The position numbers and the translations under genes were made by a program. From NCBI GenBank assembly GCA_029226935.1, contig JAQXYZ010000078.1:1-46324 (forward strand): 46,324 bases of DNA, in the 5' to 3' direction. The notes under the pieces are model-generated. The model did not search any database. It was not told the DNA's origin and saw nothing but the letters and a program-made list of their open reading frames with translations. The DNA is from Bacillota bacterium. GTDB taxonomy: Bacteria; Bacillota; Clostridia; Lachnospirales; Lachnospiraceae. The first letter of the stretch is position 1, and every line of letters starts with the position of its first letter. Below, in pieces: positions 27,021 to 34,391 of the stretch.

Positions 27021-27278
27021 TTAAAGATTAGTCTCAAAAAATTTCTCAATTTCTTTTATTGCTTTATCTTCATCTTCTCCCTCAGCAGTGACTGTAACCG
27101 TCTGACCGCATTTAACCCCAAGTGCCATAACCGCCATCAGCCTGGTCAGCTCTGCCTTTTTAGCTCCCGTATCAATGGTAAGCACACTCTTATACTTCTT
27201 TGCCTCGTTAATCAGCATTCCCGCAGGTCTTGCATGAATTCCCAATTGATCCTTTACTTGATAGGTAAACTCTTTCAT
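27021..27278 (-). CDS. ptsH: HPr-type phosphocarrier protein lacking Ser46
   Basis: 85 residues. GIHARPAG gives the phospho-histidine H15. The region that normally reads K-S46-IMGVMSLG is here T45-R46-LMAVMALG, so the regulatory serine used by HPr kinase in Firmicutes is an arginine. It should still carry phosphate from EI to EIIA but cannot act as the P-Ser-HPr co-repressor of CcpA. This points to a dedicated paralogue, with a canonical HPr likely elsewhere. It is 24 bp downstream of the antiterminator gene. Confidence 0.92.
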   Translation of the reverse strand: MKEFTYQVKDQLGIHARPAGMLINEAKKYKSVLTIDTGAKKAELTRLMAVMALGVKCGQTVTVTAEGEDEDKAIKEIEKFFETNL

Positions 27279-27302
27279 TGTCCTTACTTCCTTTCTTTTA
27301 TC

Positions 27303-28127
27303 TTATTTTTCTGCCAGCAGTCTCTGAATGTGAACCGCCAGATACCCGGTTTCCATTCTGTCCAGCCGACTGTTAATTTTATTTTCAATGTATTCACAGA
27401 TCTTTCCGGCAATTACCATCGCCTCGGGATAGGTTCTCTCCATGAAATCATTCAAGTCAATATTGACCGCTTCTCCGGCTCTGGACCTCATGATAACATA
27501 ATACAGATGACTTAAAACTCTTGTATATGCCAGAGAATCGGTATCCAGTTCCTTTCCTGCCAGCTCTTTAAGAAGCTGCATGCTCAGATTAACCGTCTGT
27601 GTTGCCTGAAGTGTATCTGACACCTGTTCATGAGAAAGTCCTGAATGAATATGTAAAGCAATAAAACCCGCTTCATCATCTGAAATCTCATAATCTGTCA
27701 ATTCCTTGATAATCTCTCTGCATTTTAGTGCTATGGCATATTCTTTCCCAAATAAGACTTTTATATCAGGAATAAATGGATTTGATACGAAAATCTTTTC
27801 TTTATCTCTTCTTGCGGCAAATGCGATATGGTCTGCCAGAGACAACAAAATGTCAGAACTGATCCCATCAAATACCATTTCCGCTTCTTCAATAATTCTT
27901 CCTGCTGCCTCCAGATAAATTGGTTCGATTCCATTTTCGGTGCCTATTTCTACATTTCTTCTGTCACCACTTACCAGTGCATATTCTTTCGCACCATCTA
28001 TTTCTTCCAAATAATCACCACTGCGTCTGCCGAAACCAATTCCTCTTCCTAACAGGATGCTTTCACCATCATGCTTCCACTTAACCAAAAGTGCATTGTT
28101 ATTTAATACTTTCAAAATCTGGCACAT
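27303..28127 (-). CDS. BglG/LicT-family transcriptional antiterminator
   Basis: 274 residues. An RNA-binding CAT domain (ILKVLNNNALLVKW, then GRGIGFGRRSGD) is followed by PRD1 and PRD2, with PTS-phosphorylated histidines in the conserved DHIAFA, LHIHSG and VHIQRL settings. It should bind the RAT hairpin in its own leader and prevent termination when the PTS sugar is available. ATG 28127 has GAAGG 6 nt upstream; the longer TTG form is rejected. First gene of the PTS operon, so it sets expression of all five genes. Confidence 0.9.
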   Translation of the reverse strand: MCQILKVLNNNALLVKWKHDGESILLGRGIGFGRRSGDYLEEIDGAKEYALVSGDRRNVEIGTENGIEPIYLEAAGRIIEEAEMVFDGISSDILLSLADHIAFAARRDKEKIFVSNPFIPDIKVLFGKEYAIALKCREIIKELTDYEISDDEAGFIALHIHSGLSHEQVSDTLQATQTVNLSMQLLKELAGKELDTDSLAYTRVLSHLYYVIMRSRAGEAVNIDLNDFMERTYPEAMVIAGKICEYIENKINSRLDRMETGYLAVHIQRLLAEK

Positions 28128-28160
28128 ATGAAACCTTCTCAATTTGATCTGTTATGCTTT

Positions 28161-28230
28161 AAAATAAAAAAGCATAAACTACTCCGTATAACATAGCTAC
28201 CTATAATAACTAATAACGAATAGTTCATGC
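28161..28230 (-). terminator. Leader terminator of the PTS operon (attenuator)
   Basis: On the minus strand arm 28230-28217 (GCATGAACTATTCG) pairs with 28186-28172 using two G-U pairs, then A/U-rich TTTTTTATTTT. Its 5' arm is the 3' half of the RAT, so the two structures exclude each other. A second hairpin, TTATGCTTT/AAAGCATAA (28152-28177), shares the 3' arm. Confidence 0.85.
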
Positions 28231-28253
28231 CTGCCTTTCCAGTAACACACTAT
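28220..28253 (-). promoter_or_regulatory. RAT (ribonucleic antiterminator) for the LicT-like protein
   Basis: Reads ATAGTGTGTTACTGGAAAG then GCAGGCATGAACTAT on the minus strand. GTTACTG...GCAGGC is the conserved core of bgl/lic-type RATs; ATAGT/ACTAT closes the lower stem and CTG/CAG the upper one. Confidence 0.85.
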
Positions 28254-28278
28254 TGAATAAATGAATTATCATAAATTA

Positions 28279-28307
28279 AGGATAACCGATTCAAAATTTT
28301 CTGTCAA
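28279..28307 (-). promoter_or_regulatory. Sigma-A promoter of the PTS operon
   Basis: Minus strand TTGACA, 17-bp spacer, TATCCT. It places the RNA start about 20-25 nt before the RAT. Bases 28308-28392 hold no other clear signal. Confidence 0.75.
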
Positions 28308-28392
28308 TTTACACTTTATCAGAATTATCCTGTCTGTTTTTGTATGTTTTGCACAAATGCATTTCATTATCCCGTATTTTCAGCGACATTTT

Positions 28393-29148
28393 TTACAACT
28401 GTGAATCCAATATTTTTCGAGCATCACTGATTTTTTTCTGCGAAGTCTGCCAAATGACATACTCATCCGCAACCGGCAGCCCCATACTCACATTCGTATT
28501 GCGGTATAACATGGAACTTTCAATGACTACCTTTCCCGACATGTGATATGCCCTGATTTCGGTGTCTTTCAAAAAACGGCTGATTACCTGTGCGTCCACT
28601 CCGCTTCCTGCCATAATTTCAAGCTTTCCATCTGCTTTATGGACAAGCTGCTTTAACAGTTCCATGCCTTCCATGCAGGTATTCTTCTGTCCCGAAGTCA
28701 ATATCGTGCGGATTCCCAGTTCTTTTGCCTGTTCCAAGGCTTCAAACGGATCGCGGCACACATCAAAGGCGCGGTGCAATGTAACCGACATGTCTCCTGC
28801 CTCCTGCATTAATTCTTTCATTTTATTCATGTCCAGACTTCCATCCGGCTGCAGGATTCCAATTACCACTCCCTGCGCCCCAAGCTCACGGAACAGCTTT
28901 ACTTCCTCCCGGATAATATTAAATTCGTAATTCGAATAGCAAAAATCTCCAAAGCGGGGACGAATCAGCACATGGATTCTGATATCTGACTGCTTACGGA
29001 TTTCCCGAAAGAGCGCTGCAGTCGGAGTCGTACCGCCAATCAGCAGATTCGAGCAAAGTTCCAAACGGTCTGCTCCCCCACGAGCCGCAGCCATTGCAGA
29101 TTCTACCGAGTCTACACATACTTCTAAAGTATATTTATCATTTCCCAT
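28393..29148 (-). CDS. cutC: CutC family protein
   Basis: 251 residues of a TIM-barrel protein; LEVCVDSVESA, GADRLELCSNL, HVLIRPRFGDFCY and TLHRAFD are hallmark CutC sequences. The family was linked to copper homeostasis, but a direct copper role is doubtful and the reaction is unknown. ATG 29148 follows AAGGGG by 7 nt; 11 upstream codons in the open frame are not used. It is 82 bp downstream of another TIM-barrel gene, probably co-transcribed. Confidence 0.9.
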   Translation of the reverse strand: MGNDKYTLEVCVDSVESAMAAARGGADRLELCSNLLIGGTTPTAALFREIRKQSDIRIHVLIRPRFGDFCYSNYEFNIIREEVKLFRELGAQGVVIGILQPDGSLDMNKMKELMQEAGDMSVTLHRAFDVCRDPFEALEQAKELGIRTILTSGQKNTCMEGMELLKQLVHKADGKLEIMAGSGVDAQVISRFLKDTEIRAYHMSGKVVIESSMLYRNTNVSMGLPVADEYVIWQTSQKKISDARKILDSQL

Positions 29149-29230
29149 TTTTATACCCCTTTTCTCCTTGCTCTTTTTCACCTTTTCCTGAATAATCCTT
29201 TGACCTTTGTTTCACTTTCACCATCTTTTC

Positions 29231-30154
29231 TTATCTTTCAATGGATGCCGCCATCCGATGATAAGTATGTCTGATCCCGCGGATTGCTGTAGAATATGCC
29301 AGAATATTTTCAGGAAGTGACATGCCGCCATACCCTGCATCTCCCAGATGATGAATATCGGTTCCCGTCATCTTGCACATCAACGCAATCTGCCGGATAG
29401 TTGCGGTGTCCGCTCCTTCCTGTGAAGTCCCGATAGCTGTAATTGTTAAAGCCCCAAGGCTGTGAGCATAAGCAACAAGCCCTTTGACATATTCCACGGT
29501 AATGCCGGGAACTGTTGCCGGTGCAGGCAGCAAAATAATATCAGCTCCAGCTTCCCTGAAACCAGCAATATCCTCCTTCGTGATGATATTCTCTGCCGCT
29601 TCCTCGAGAATTCCCGACGCATGCATCTTTCCTGCAGCAAGAATCAACCGGTCTCCCAACTCTTCTTTGTAAAGACGCAGTGTCCTTTCGATAGCAGCAT
29701 TGCTGACACCCATTCCCGGATTTCCGGTCAGGACAATCATATCCACTCCCATCTCACACGCTCTTCGGGCATTCTCCAAGGTTGCCCTGCGTCCTTTGGT
29801 CATCTGCCACATGGGAAGTGTTTCCCCCTCTTTTCCTTCTTCAACAGGCTCTAAATTAATTCCCACCGGACGCCCAATCAGTCGTTTCAGTTCCTGTATG
29901 GTCTTCTCCGGTTCCACATTTTCCATTCCACGGATGATTGGCTTCTCCACGTCAAACATGTTAAGAAGTACCAAATCCGCACCCATGCTTGAGACGAACT
30001 CAGCATTTGTAATGTCTCCCAGCATGGGCTGCAGTGTTCCAATCGTTTCGCAGGCAATTACCCTGCCTTCGCTTTTTGCAATGGCTTCCAGCAAATCCTT
30101 TTTCCCATATTTTCTGAAATCTGATGCAAAACAATCTAATATTCTTTTTGCCAT
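29231..30154 (-). CDS. TIM-barrel protein of unknown function (DUF7916-like)
   Basis: 307 residues, soluble. Repeating beta/alpha pieces (VLLNMFDVEKP, VGINLEP, VDMIVLTGNPGMGVS, ADIILLPAPATVPG, TITAIGTSQEGAD) suggest a TIM barrel. Relatives are often mislabelled haloacid dehalogenase-like hydrolases or PEP phosphonomutase-like; the usual HAD DxDxT start is absent. It is frequently found near PTS or sugar genes, which fits here. AAAGGGG precedes the ATG by 8 nt. The reaction is not known to me. Confidence 0.7.
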   Translation of the reverse strand: MAKRILDCFASDFRKYGKKDLLEAIAKSEGRVIACETIGTLQPMLGDITNAEFVSSMGADLVLLNMFDVEKPIIRGMENVEPEKTIQELKRLIGRPVGINLEPVEEGKEGETLPMWQMTKGRRATLENARRACEMGVDMIVLTGNPGMGVSNAAIERTLRLYKEELGDRLILAAGKMHASGILEEAAENIITKEDIAGFREAGADIILLPAPATVPGITVEYVKGLVAYAHSLGALTITAIGTSQEGADTATIRQIALMCKMTGTDIHHLGDAGYGGMSLPENILAYSTAIRGIRHTYHRMAASIER

Positions 30155-30242
30155 GATACATACCCCTTTAATTTTATAGCCTTATTATGACCTATTAATC
30201 TCCACACATACCACAAGTTATACCAGAGATATATGTAAGTAT

Positions 30243-30271
30243 AAAGGGTGAAAAATAACTTTTCACCCTTT
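30243..30271 (-). terminator. 12-bp perfect hairpin at the end of a small open frame
   Basis: AAAGGGTGAAAA and TTTTCACCCTTT pair across 5 nt. The left arm on the minus strand contains the TGA of the small frame at 30263. Its T-tract is short, so it may also serve the LDH transcript. Confidence 0.55.
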
Positions 30272-30451
30272 GCTGTATTCCTCTAATGTCTGCTTCAATA
30301 GCTGCGAAAAAAGTCCGTCAGAATCATTTCTTCCCGAGCCGGAATAAGAAGTTCCTCTTTCCTCCTGATGTAACCCTCCGGTTCCCGAAATTGCCAATAC
30401 CGAATTTACTAAGAAAATACTTTGAATTCTGTTTGCTGCGGTTATCCCTCC
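30263..30451 (-). pseudogene. Small protein frame or gene remnant without a usable start
   Basis: The minus strand is open for 62 codons, with a protein-like sequence ending in GLFSQLLKQTLEEYSKG and then TGA inside a terminator hairpin. It includes IQSIFLVNSVLAISGTGG and a Ser/Gly-rich middle. A strong GAGGAGG lies just upstream at about 30449-30455, yet no ATG, GTG or TTG follows at the right distance; the only in-frame start is TTG 30397 with no ribosome site. This suggests a small gene that has lost its start, or a non-standard start. It is the only content of the 367-bp gap between the TIM-barrel gene and LDH. Confidence 0.4.
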
Positions 30452-30522
30452 TCAGTGCATATTTTAACAGTAGCATTTCTTATAATATATATCGGTATAT
30501 TTTTATAGGACTTTAGTCCTAT

Positions 30523-31464
30523 TTAATCTAATTGTTCTACTATTTTTTTAAGTACTTGTGCCGATTCCTGAAGCTGCTTTTGTTCTTCTTCATTTAAGGG
30601 AATCGGAACCTTGGTTTCAATTCCGTCTTTTCCCACAATACAAGGCATGCTGAGCACCACTCCATCAATTCCATGTTCACCATGCATCGCTGTGGAAACC
30701 GGAAGAATCGACTTTTCATCCCGAACAATCACTTCACAAATTCTCTTTACCGCCATCGCCACGCCAAAGTAAGTTGCCCGCTTTCTCTGAATAATCTCAT
30801 AGGCGCTGTTCTTTACCTTCTCCGCAATTTCCTTCGTGGCTTCCTCATGCTGATAATGTCCTCTCATCTCGCAGAAGTCGTTCAATGGAATCCCCGATAC
30901 ATTGGCACTGCTCCATGCTGCAATTTCACTGTCACCATGCTCGCCAATAATAAAGGCATGCACACTCCTGCTGTCTACTCCCAAATGTTCTCCAAGTCTG
31001 TGCTTTAACCTTCCGGTGTCCAGCACCGTTCCCGAACCAATGACACGATTTTCAGGAAGACCTGATAATTTTTGTGCCACTTGCGTCAGAATATCTACCG
31101 GATTCGCTACAATAAGAAGGATTCCTTCAAAATTCCTCTTCGCAATTTCAGGAATAATCTGCTTAAAAATTGCCACATTCTTATTTACCAGATCCAGCCT
31201 TGTCTCGTCCGGCTTTTGATTTGCCCCCGCAGTCACTATTACAATTCCTGCATCCTTGACATCATCATAGCTGCCCGCATAGACCTTCATCTGCTTGGCA
31301 AAGGGAATCCCGTGGCTGATATCCATGGCTTCTCCTTCCGCCTTGCTCATATCCGCATCAAGCATTGCGATTTCGGAAAACAGCCCACTCTGCATCAGGC
31401 TGAAAACCGTGGCTGAACCTACAAACCCACATCCTATCATTACTGCTTTTCTGTAATTTACCAT
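30523..31464 (-). CDS. ldh: L-lactate dehydrogenase
   Basis: 313 residues. NAD site GCGFVGSA near 11-18, substrate loop ANQKPDETRLDL with Gln83 and Arg89 (the LDH rather than MDH choice), and the catalytic H176 in IIGEHGDSE. It reduces pyruvate to L-lactate to regenerate NAD+ in fermentation. GGAGG is 9 nt before the ATG. An AGGAC/GTCCT hairpin sits at its 3' end (about 30505-30524). No partner genes. Confidence 0.95.
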   Translation of the reverse strand: MVNYRKAVMIGCGFVGSATVFSLMQSGLFSEIAMLDADMSKAEGEAMDISHGIPFAKQMKVYAGSYDDVKDAGIVIVTAGANQKPDETRLDLVNKNVAIFKQIIPEIAKRNFEGILLIVANPVDILTQVAQKLSGLPENRVIGSGTVLDTGRLKHRLGEHLGVDSRSVHAFIIGEHGDSEIAAWSSANVSGIPLNDFCEMRGHYQHEEATKEIAEKVKNSAYEIIQRKRATYFGVAMAVKRICEVIVRDEKSILPVSTAMHGEHGIDGVVLSMPCIVGKDGIETKVPIPLNEEEQKQLQESAQVLKKIVEQLD

Positions 31465-31623
31465 TTTTTATTTCCTCCATTCCGATAATTAAATATTGTG
31501 TTTGTCCTGTTCTTTATGTTCACTGTTTAACTCATCCATTAAACCGGAAGTGATTTGTCCCCTTCGGATGATAATTCTATGATTTCGTATAATCTTCTTC
31601 TCAAACCTATTTTTCTCCCATGT

Positions 31624-32091
31624 TTATTCTTTCCTCTTCTTTGCTACGTCAATCAGTTCCTTTGCCTCATCAAAAGCACCCGGAAGATAGGCTTCTGTCC
31701 ACTCCTTGCCAGCCTTCTCCCACTTCTTGATATCTCCCCACCCGGTCAGCACTTCTCCCGAAGCGGATACCGTCTTCTCCCCAAAGACATGCGGATGACG
31801 TCGGATCATCTTTTCGCTGATGCCGCAAATCACATCATCCAGCGTAAACAAACCTTCCTCCTCCGCAATTTGAGCATGCAAGACTACCTGAAGCAGTAAA
31901 TCCCCAAGTTCTTCCTTTAGATTGTCCGGGTTACCTGTATCTTCCAGAATATTGATTCCACAGATTACCTCGGCAGCCTCCTCTATACAGGCAGCCTTCA
32001 AACTGGAATGCGTCTGCTCGCGATCCCACGGGCAGCCTGAAGGAGCCCTCAGCCTGGCAATTATATTTTTAAATTCTTCAAATTTGGTCAT
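31624..32091 (-). CDS. mazG: MazG nucleotide pyrophosphohydrolase
   Basis: 155 residues, one MazG domain rather than the two of E. coli MazG. CPWDREQTH, the metal-binding EEAAE and the ELGDLLLQVVLHA (ExxD-type) helices are intact. It hydrolyses nucleoside triphosphates to monophosphates and pyrophosphate, a housekeeping or stress role. Ribosome site is weak (AGAAAGAGAC). It is 159 bp upstream of ldh, with no feature I can name between them. Confidence 0.9.
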   Translation of the reverse strand: MTKFEEFKNIIARLRAPSGCPWDREQTHSSLKAACIEEAAEVICGINILEDTGNPDNLKEELGDLLLQVVLHAQIAEEEGLFTLDDVICGISEKMIRRHPHVFGEKTVSASGEVLTGWGDIKKWEKAGKEWTEAYLPGAFDEAKELIDVAKKRKE

Positions 32092-32163
32092 AGACTCTGT
32101 CTCTTTCTAATTGCATAATATTGATGATGTTAAGTATCACTTTTAGTATACTTGCATAACTTA

Positions 32164-32169
32164 TATAAT
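32164..32169 (+). promoter_or_regulatory. -10 element of the small plus-strand gene
   Basis: A consensus TATAAT 26 bp before the ATG at 32195, with a weak TTTTAG 17 bp upstream. TTGCATAA occurs twice 40 bp apart in the same region. Confidence 0.5.
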
Positions 32170-32194
32170 TCAACACAAACAGGAGGCAATTCAT

Positions 32195-32272
32195 ATGAGT
32201 GAAAACCGTTCTGCTTCTCTTCCCAAGGCTGCTCTGGATGAAATTCCAACAGTCAAAACATCTGCTTTCTGA
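32195..32272 (+). CDS. Unannotated 25-residue peptide gene
   Basis: A complete tiny transcription unit on the plus strand: TATAAT at 32164, AGGAGG at 32181 with 8 nt spacing to ATG, 25 codons ending in TGA, then a strong terminator at 32321. The peptide begins MSENRSASLPKAALDE and ends TVKTSAF; it is hydrophilic with no signal peptide, cysteine or membrane segment. I know no family. It could be a regulatory peptide, a RiPP-like leader remnant, or the coding part of a small dual-function RNA. It lies between mazG and the flavin reductase, both on the other strand. Coding potential rests on the ribosome site and layout. Confidence 0.55.
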   Translation: MSENRSASLPKAALDEIPTVKTSAF

Positions 32273-32292
32273 CAAACAAAACATGGCAGTCA

Positions 32293-32309
32293 ACCAATTG
32301 CGTATTGGT
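32293..32309 (+). other. Small hairpin in the 3' UTR of the 25-codon gene
   Basis: ACCAAT, loop TGCGT, ATTGGT. It precedes the terminator and makes the transcript look like a structured small RNA. Confidence 0.4.
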
Positions 32310-32320
32310 GTGCATATAAT

Positions 32321-32357
32321 AACAGCTTTCTGCTCTTACAACAGAAAGCTGTTTGCT
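32321..32357. terminator. Terminator shared by the small gene and the flavin reductase gene
   Basis: AACAGCTTTCTG and CAGAAAGCTGTT form a perfect 12-bp stem with a 9-nt loop; TTTGCTT follows on the plus strand and TTATTAT on the minus strand. Confidence 0.8.
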
Positions 32358-32372
32358 TAAATGTTACACTTA

Positions 32373-32993
32373 TCAATCTTCATAAATCGGTTCAAAGTCA
32401 TCTGCCCCATGACCGCACAGCGGGCATGTGAACTCAGCAGGAAGCTCGCTTCCCTCATAAACATATTTACAAATCTTGCAGCGCCACCCTATGATTTTCT
32501 TGTCTTCTGCCTTTTTCTCCGGCTTGGGTTTTACCTTGTTCTGATAATCTGCATAGGTAAGCGGTGCCTGATCGCTGAGCACCTTTGCATCCTCCACCTC
32601 TGCAATAAAGAGTGTATGACTTCCTAAATCCTGACTGCTTACTACCTTACAGTTGAGTACGGCACAAGCCTGCCATCCCATGTAAGGAATCCCGTTTCCA
32701 TCCTTTGGAAGATTAATATCAGCGAACTTATTTACATCCCTGCCCGACTGGAATCCAAAATGTTTGATAGTTTCAAAGGTACAGGTCTGATCTAACATAC
32801 TCAGTGCAAAAACTCCACTTTGCTTAATCAGTTCACAGGTATAGTTGGTATTGATTACGGAAATCGCTACCCTTGTAGGGCTGTTAGCTACCTGCATACA
32901 GGTGTTGGTAATACAACCGTTGGCAATTTCTCCTGCCTTGGTTGACAGCATAAAAACGCCATAGCTTAAATTATATAGTGCTTTTTTGTCCAT
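32373..32993 (-). CDS. Flavin reductase-rubredoxin fusion protein
   Basis: 206 residues. Residues 1-150 form a flavin-reductase-like FMN-binding domain (GCITNTCMQV, TFETIKHFGFQSGRD); a lysine/proline-rich linker follows; the C-terminus is a rubredoxin with two CxxC pairs, WRCKICKYVYEG and FTCPLCGHG, binding one iron. Such high-molecular-weight rubredoxins pass electrons from NAD(P)H to oxygen- or NO-reducing diiron proteins in anaerobes, giving oxidative protection. ATG 32993 has GGAGG 9 nt upstream; 18 earlier codons are not used. Confidence 0.92.
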   Translation of the reverse strand: MDKKALYNLSYGVFMLSTKAGEIANGCITNTCMQVANSPTRVAISVINTNYTCELIKQSGVFALSMLDQTCTFETIKHFGFQSGRDVNKFADINLPKDGNGIPYMGWQACAVLNCKVVSSQDLGSHTLFIAEVEDAKVLSDQAPLTYADYQNKVKPKPEKKAEDKKIIGWRCKICKYVYEGSELPAEFTCPLCGHGADDFEPIYED

Positions 32994-33102
32994 AGACTTA
33001 ACCCTCCATTTGTAATTAAGATTATTCCCGTTTGCCGGTATATCCATCTATAATAGTTTATCATATTATTCAGTATTTTAACATTATTTTTCTTTACTTA
33101 TA

Positions 33103-33708
33103 TTAGTTATTAATATCGTCGTTTCCGTCTAAAGCTAACTCTTCCCGCACTTCGTCAAAGGTCTTTACTGCTGCCGGATGTTTCCCGTGCTCTCCGATAT
33201 GCTTTTCCATCCACACCATATTGTACCAGCGGTCAAACTTGTACCCGCACTTGTAAAACTCTCCCACCAGCCGGTACCCTAAATGCTCATGAAACTGCAC
33301 ACTGTTGTTGGTAAGATATTGATCCTCAGCCTCCGTGTACGCAATGCAAGCGTTCAAATTGAGGATGTTCTGCATGGCAAGAGCTCTTTCCAGCGCTTCA
33401 TACAATTCTCTTCCTACTCCTGTTTTCTGCTGGTTTCTTCGAACATAGATTGTCGTTTCCACTGCCCAGTCATATGCCGCACGCCCCTTAAAAATATCTG
33501 CATATGCATATCCTGCAATTTCCCCGTTTCTCTCAGCAATGAGGTAAGGGTATTTTTCCAACACATGGCTGATTCTTTTCTTGAATTCCTGTACAGTCGG
33601 CACAGTATACTCAAAGGTAATTGCTGTCTTCTCTACATATGGAGCATAAATTTCGAGTAATTCCCCTGCATCCTGTGTCGTTGCAATCCTGATTCTGATG
33701 CTTTCCAT
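33103..33708 (-). CDS. GNAT N-acetyltransferase, phosphinothricin acetyltransferase-like
   Basis: 201 residues. IRIATTQDAGELLEIYAPYVEKTAITFEY-type opening (only partly quoted), then QQKTGVGRELYEAL as the acetyl-CoA loop (Q/RxxGxG/A) and HEHLGYRLVGEF near the end, all typical of PAT/YncA-like enzymes that acetylate small amines such as methionine sulfone or phosphinothricin. ATG 33708 has GGGGAGG 7 nt upstream; 13 upstream codons are not used. It is followed by a bidirectional hairpin and the SnoaL-like gene lies upstream of it. Confidence 0.88.
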   Translation of the reverse strand: MESIRIRIATTQDAGELLEIYAPYVEKTAITFEYTVPTVQEFKKRISHVLEKYPYLIAERNGEIAGYAYADIFKGRAAYDWAVETTIYVRRNQQKTGVGRELYEALERALAMQNILNLNACIAYTEAEDQYLTNNSVQFHEHLGYRLVGEFYKCGYKFDRWYNMVWMEKHIGEHGKHPAAVKTFDEVREELALDGNDDINN

Positions 33709-33788
33709 TCTAAGTCCTCCCCTTTTGCTCCATTTACCAACAAACATATTTTACCATGTCAGCTAATGAAATTCATTCATATTTTCAC

Positions 33789-33822
33789 AAAAATGCGGAG
33801 CAGTTTCCCACTCCGCATTTTT
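33789..33822. terminator. Strong symmetric terminator
   Basis: AAAAATGCGGAG, a 10-nt loop and CTCCGCATTTTT, with U-tracts on both strands. It ends the SnoaL-like transcript 10 bp after its stop. Confidence 0.85.
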
Positions 33823-33831
33823 AACAAGCCT

Positions 33832-34227
33832 TTATTCTCCAAGAAGCTGCCGTTCAATATCCTTGTCCGGCCAATATCCCCAGGATTCAACAATTTTTCC
33901 ATCTTCCACCTTAAAATTCTCCAATGCCTCAAAGCTGATTGCCTTGCCGGTTGCGGCAATTCCCATACACTCACCTGCATGAATCCCCTCATAAAGCACC
34001 CTGGTGGCAACCATTCCATTTTCAGCAAAAATATCCAACATTTTTACATTTAACTCTGAAAATTGTTCCGCAACGATTTTTAAAATGCCTACTGCATCTT
34101 TATTGCTTCTTGCCCCCGCAGGACTATGGTCAATATAATTTTCAGCCATACATTCCATAACAAAATCATAATTTTTCTTTTGGTATCCTTCGTTGAAAAA
34201 ACCTGTCACAATCTCTTTTTCTGTCAT
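33832..34227 (-). CDS. SnoaL-like ester cyclase family protein
   Basis: 131 residues of an NTF2-like fold. Landmarks are MAENYIDHSPAG near 27-38, GIAATGKAISFEALENFKVEDGKI (in two blocks) and WGYWPD near 117. SnoaL relatives are small stand-alone proteins that bind or cyclise hydrophobic metabolites; in Clostridia their substrate is unknown. GGAGG lies 8 nt before the ATG. It forms its own unit between two terminators, with a repeated GTAACC-type element in front of its promoter. Confidence 0.82.
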   Translation of the reverse strand: MTEKEIVTGFFNEGYQKKNYDFVMECMAENYIDHSPAGARSNKDAVGILKIVAEQFSELNVKMLDIFAENGMVATRVLYEGIHAGECMGIAATGKAISFEALENFKVEDGKIVESWGYWPDKDIERQLLGE

Positions 34228-34279
34228 TGTAGCTTACCTCCAATTAATACTCTGTGAAAAAATCATTTATTTATTATCT

Positions 34280-34312
34280 GCTTTTATATTATCACAGGTT
34301 ACGATAAATACA
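34280..34312 (-). promoter_or_regulatory. Possible promoter of the SnoaL-like gene
   Basis: Minus-strand TTGTAT, about 16 bp, TAATAT, overlapping one copy of GTAACCT. A poor -35 is consistent with an activator-dependent promoter. Boundaries are approximate. Confidence 0.4.
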
Positions 34313-34334
34313 ATAGGTTAATCGCGTAACCTAT
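34313..34334. promoter_or_regulatory. Candidate operator: inverted repeat ATAGGTTA-6-TAACCTAT
   Basis: A perfect 8-bp inverted repeat around ATCGCG, just upstream of the SnoaL-like promoter; a third copy (ACAGGTTACG) lies 20 bp away between the promoter hexamers. The arrangement resembles a transcription-factor site. Confidence 0.45.
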
Positions 34335-34340
34335 CACAAA

Positions 34341-34376
34341 AAAAGAACGTGAAATTTGTGCAACTTCACGTTTTTT
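34341..34376 (-). terminator. Terminator of the metallophosphoesterase operon
   Basis: Minus-strand AACGTGAA, 11-nt loop, TTCACGTT then CTTTTTTT, 16 bp past the stop at 34392. Confidence 0.85.
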
Positions 34377-34391
34377 GTCAATGACGTTCCC

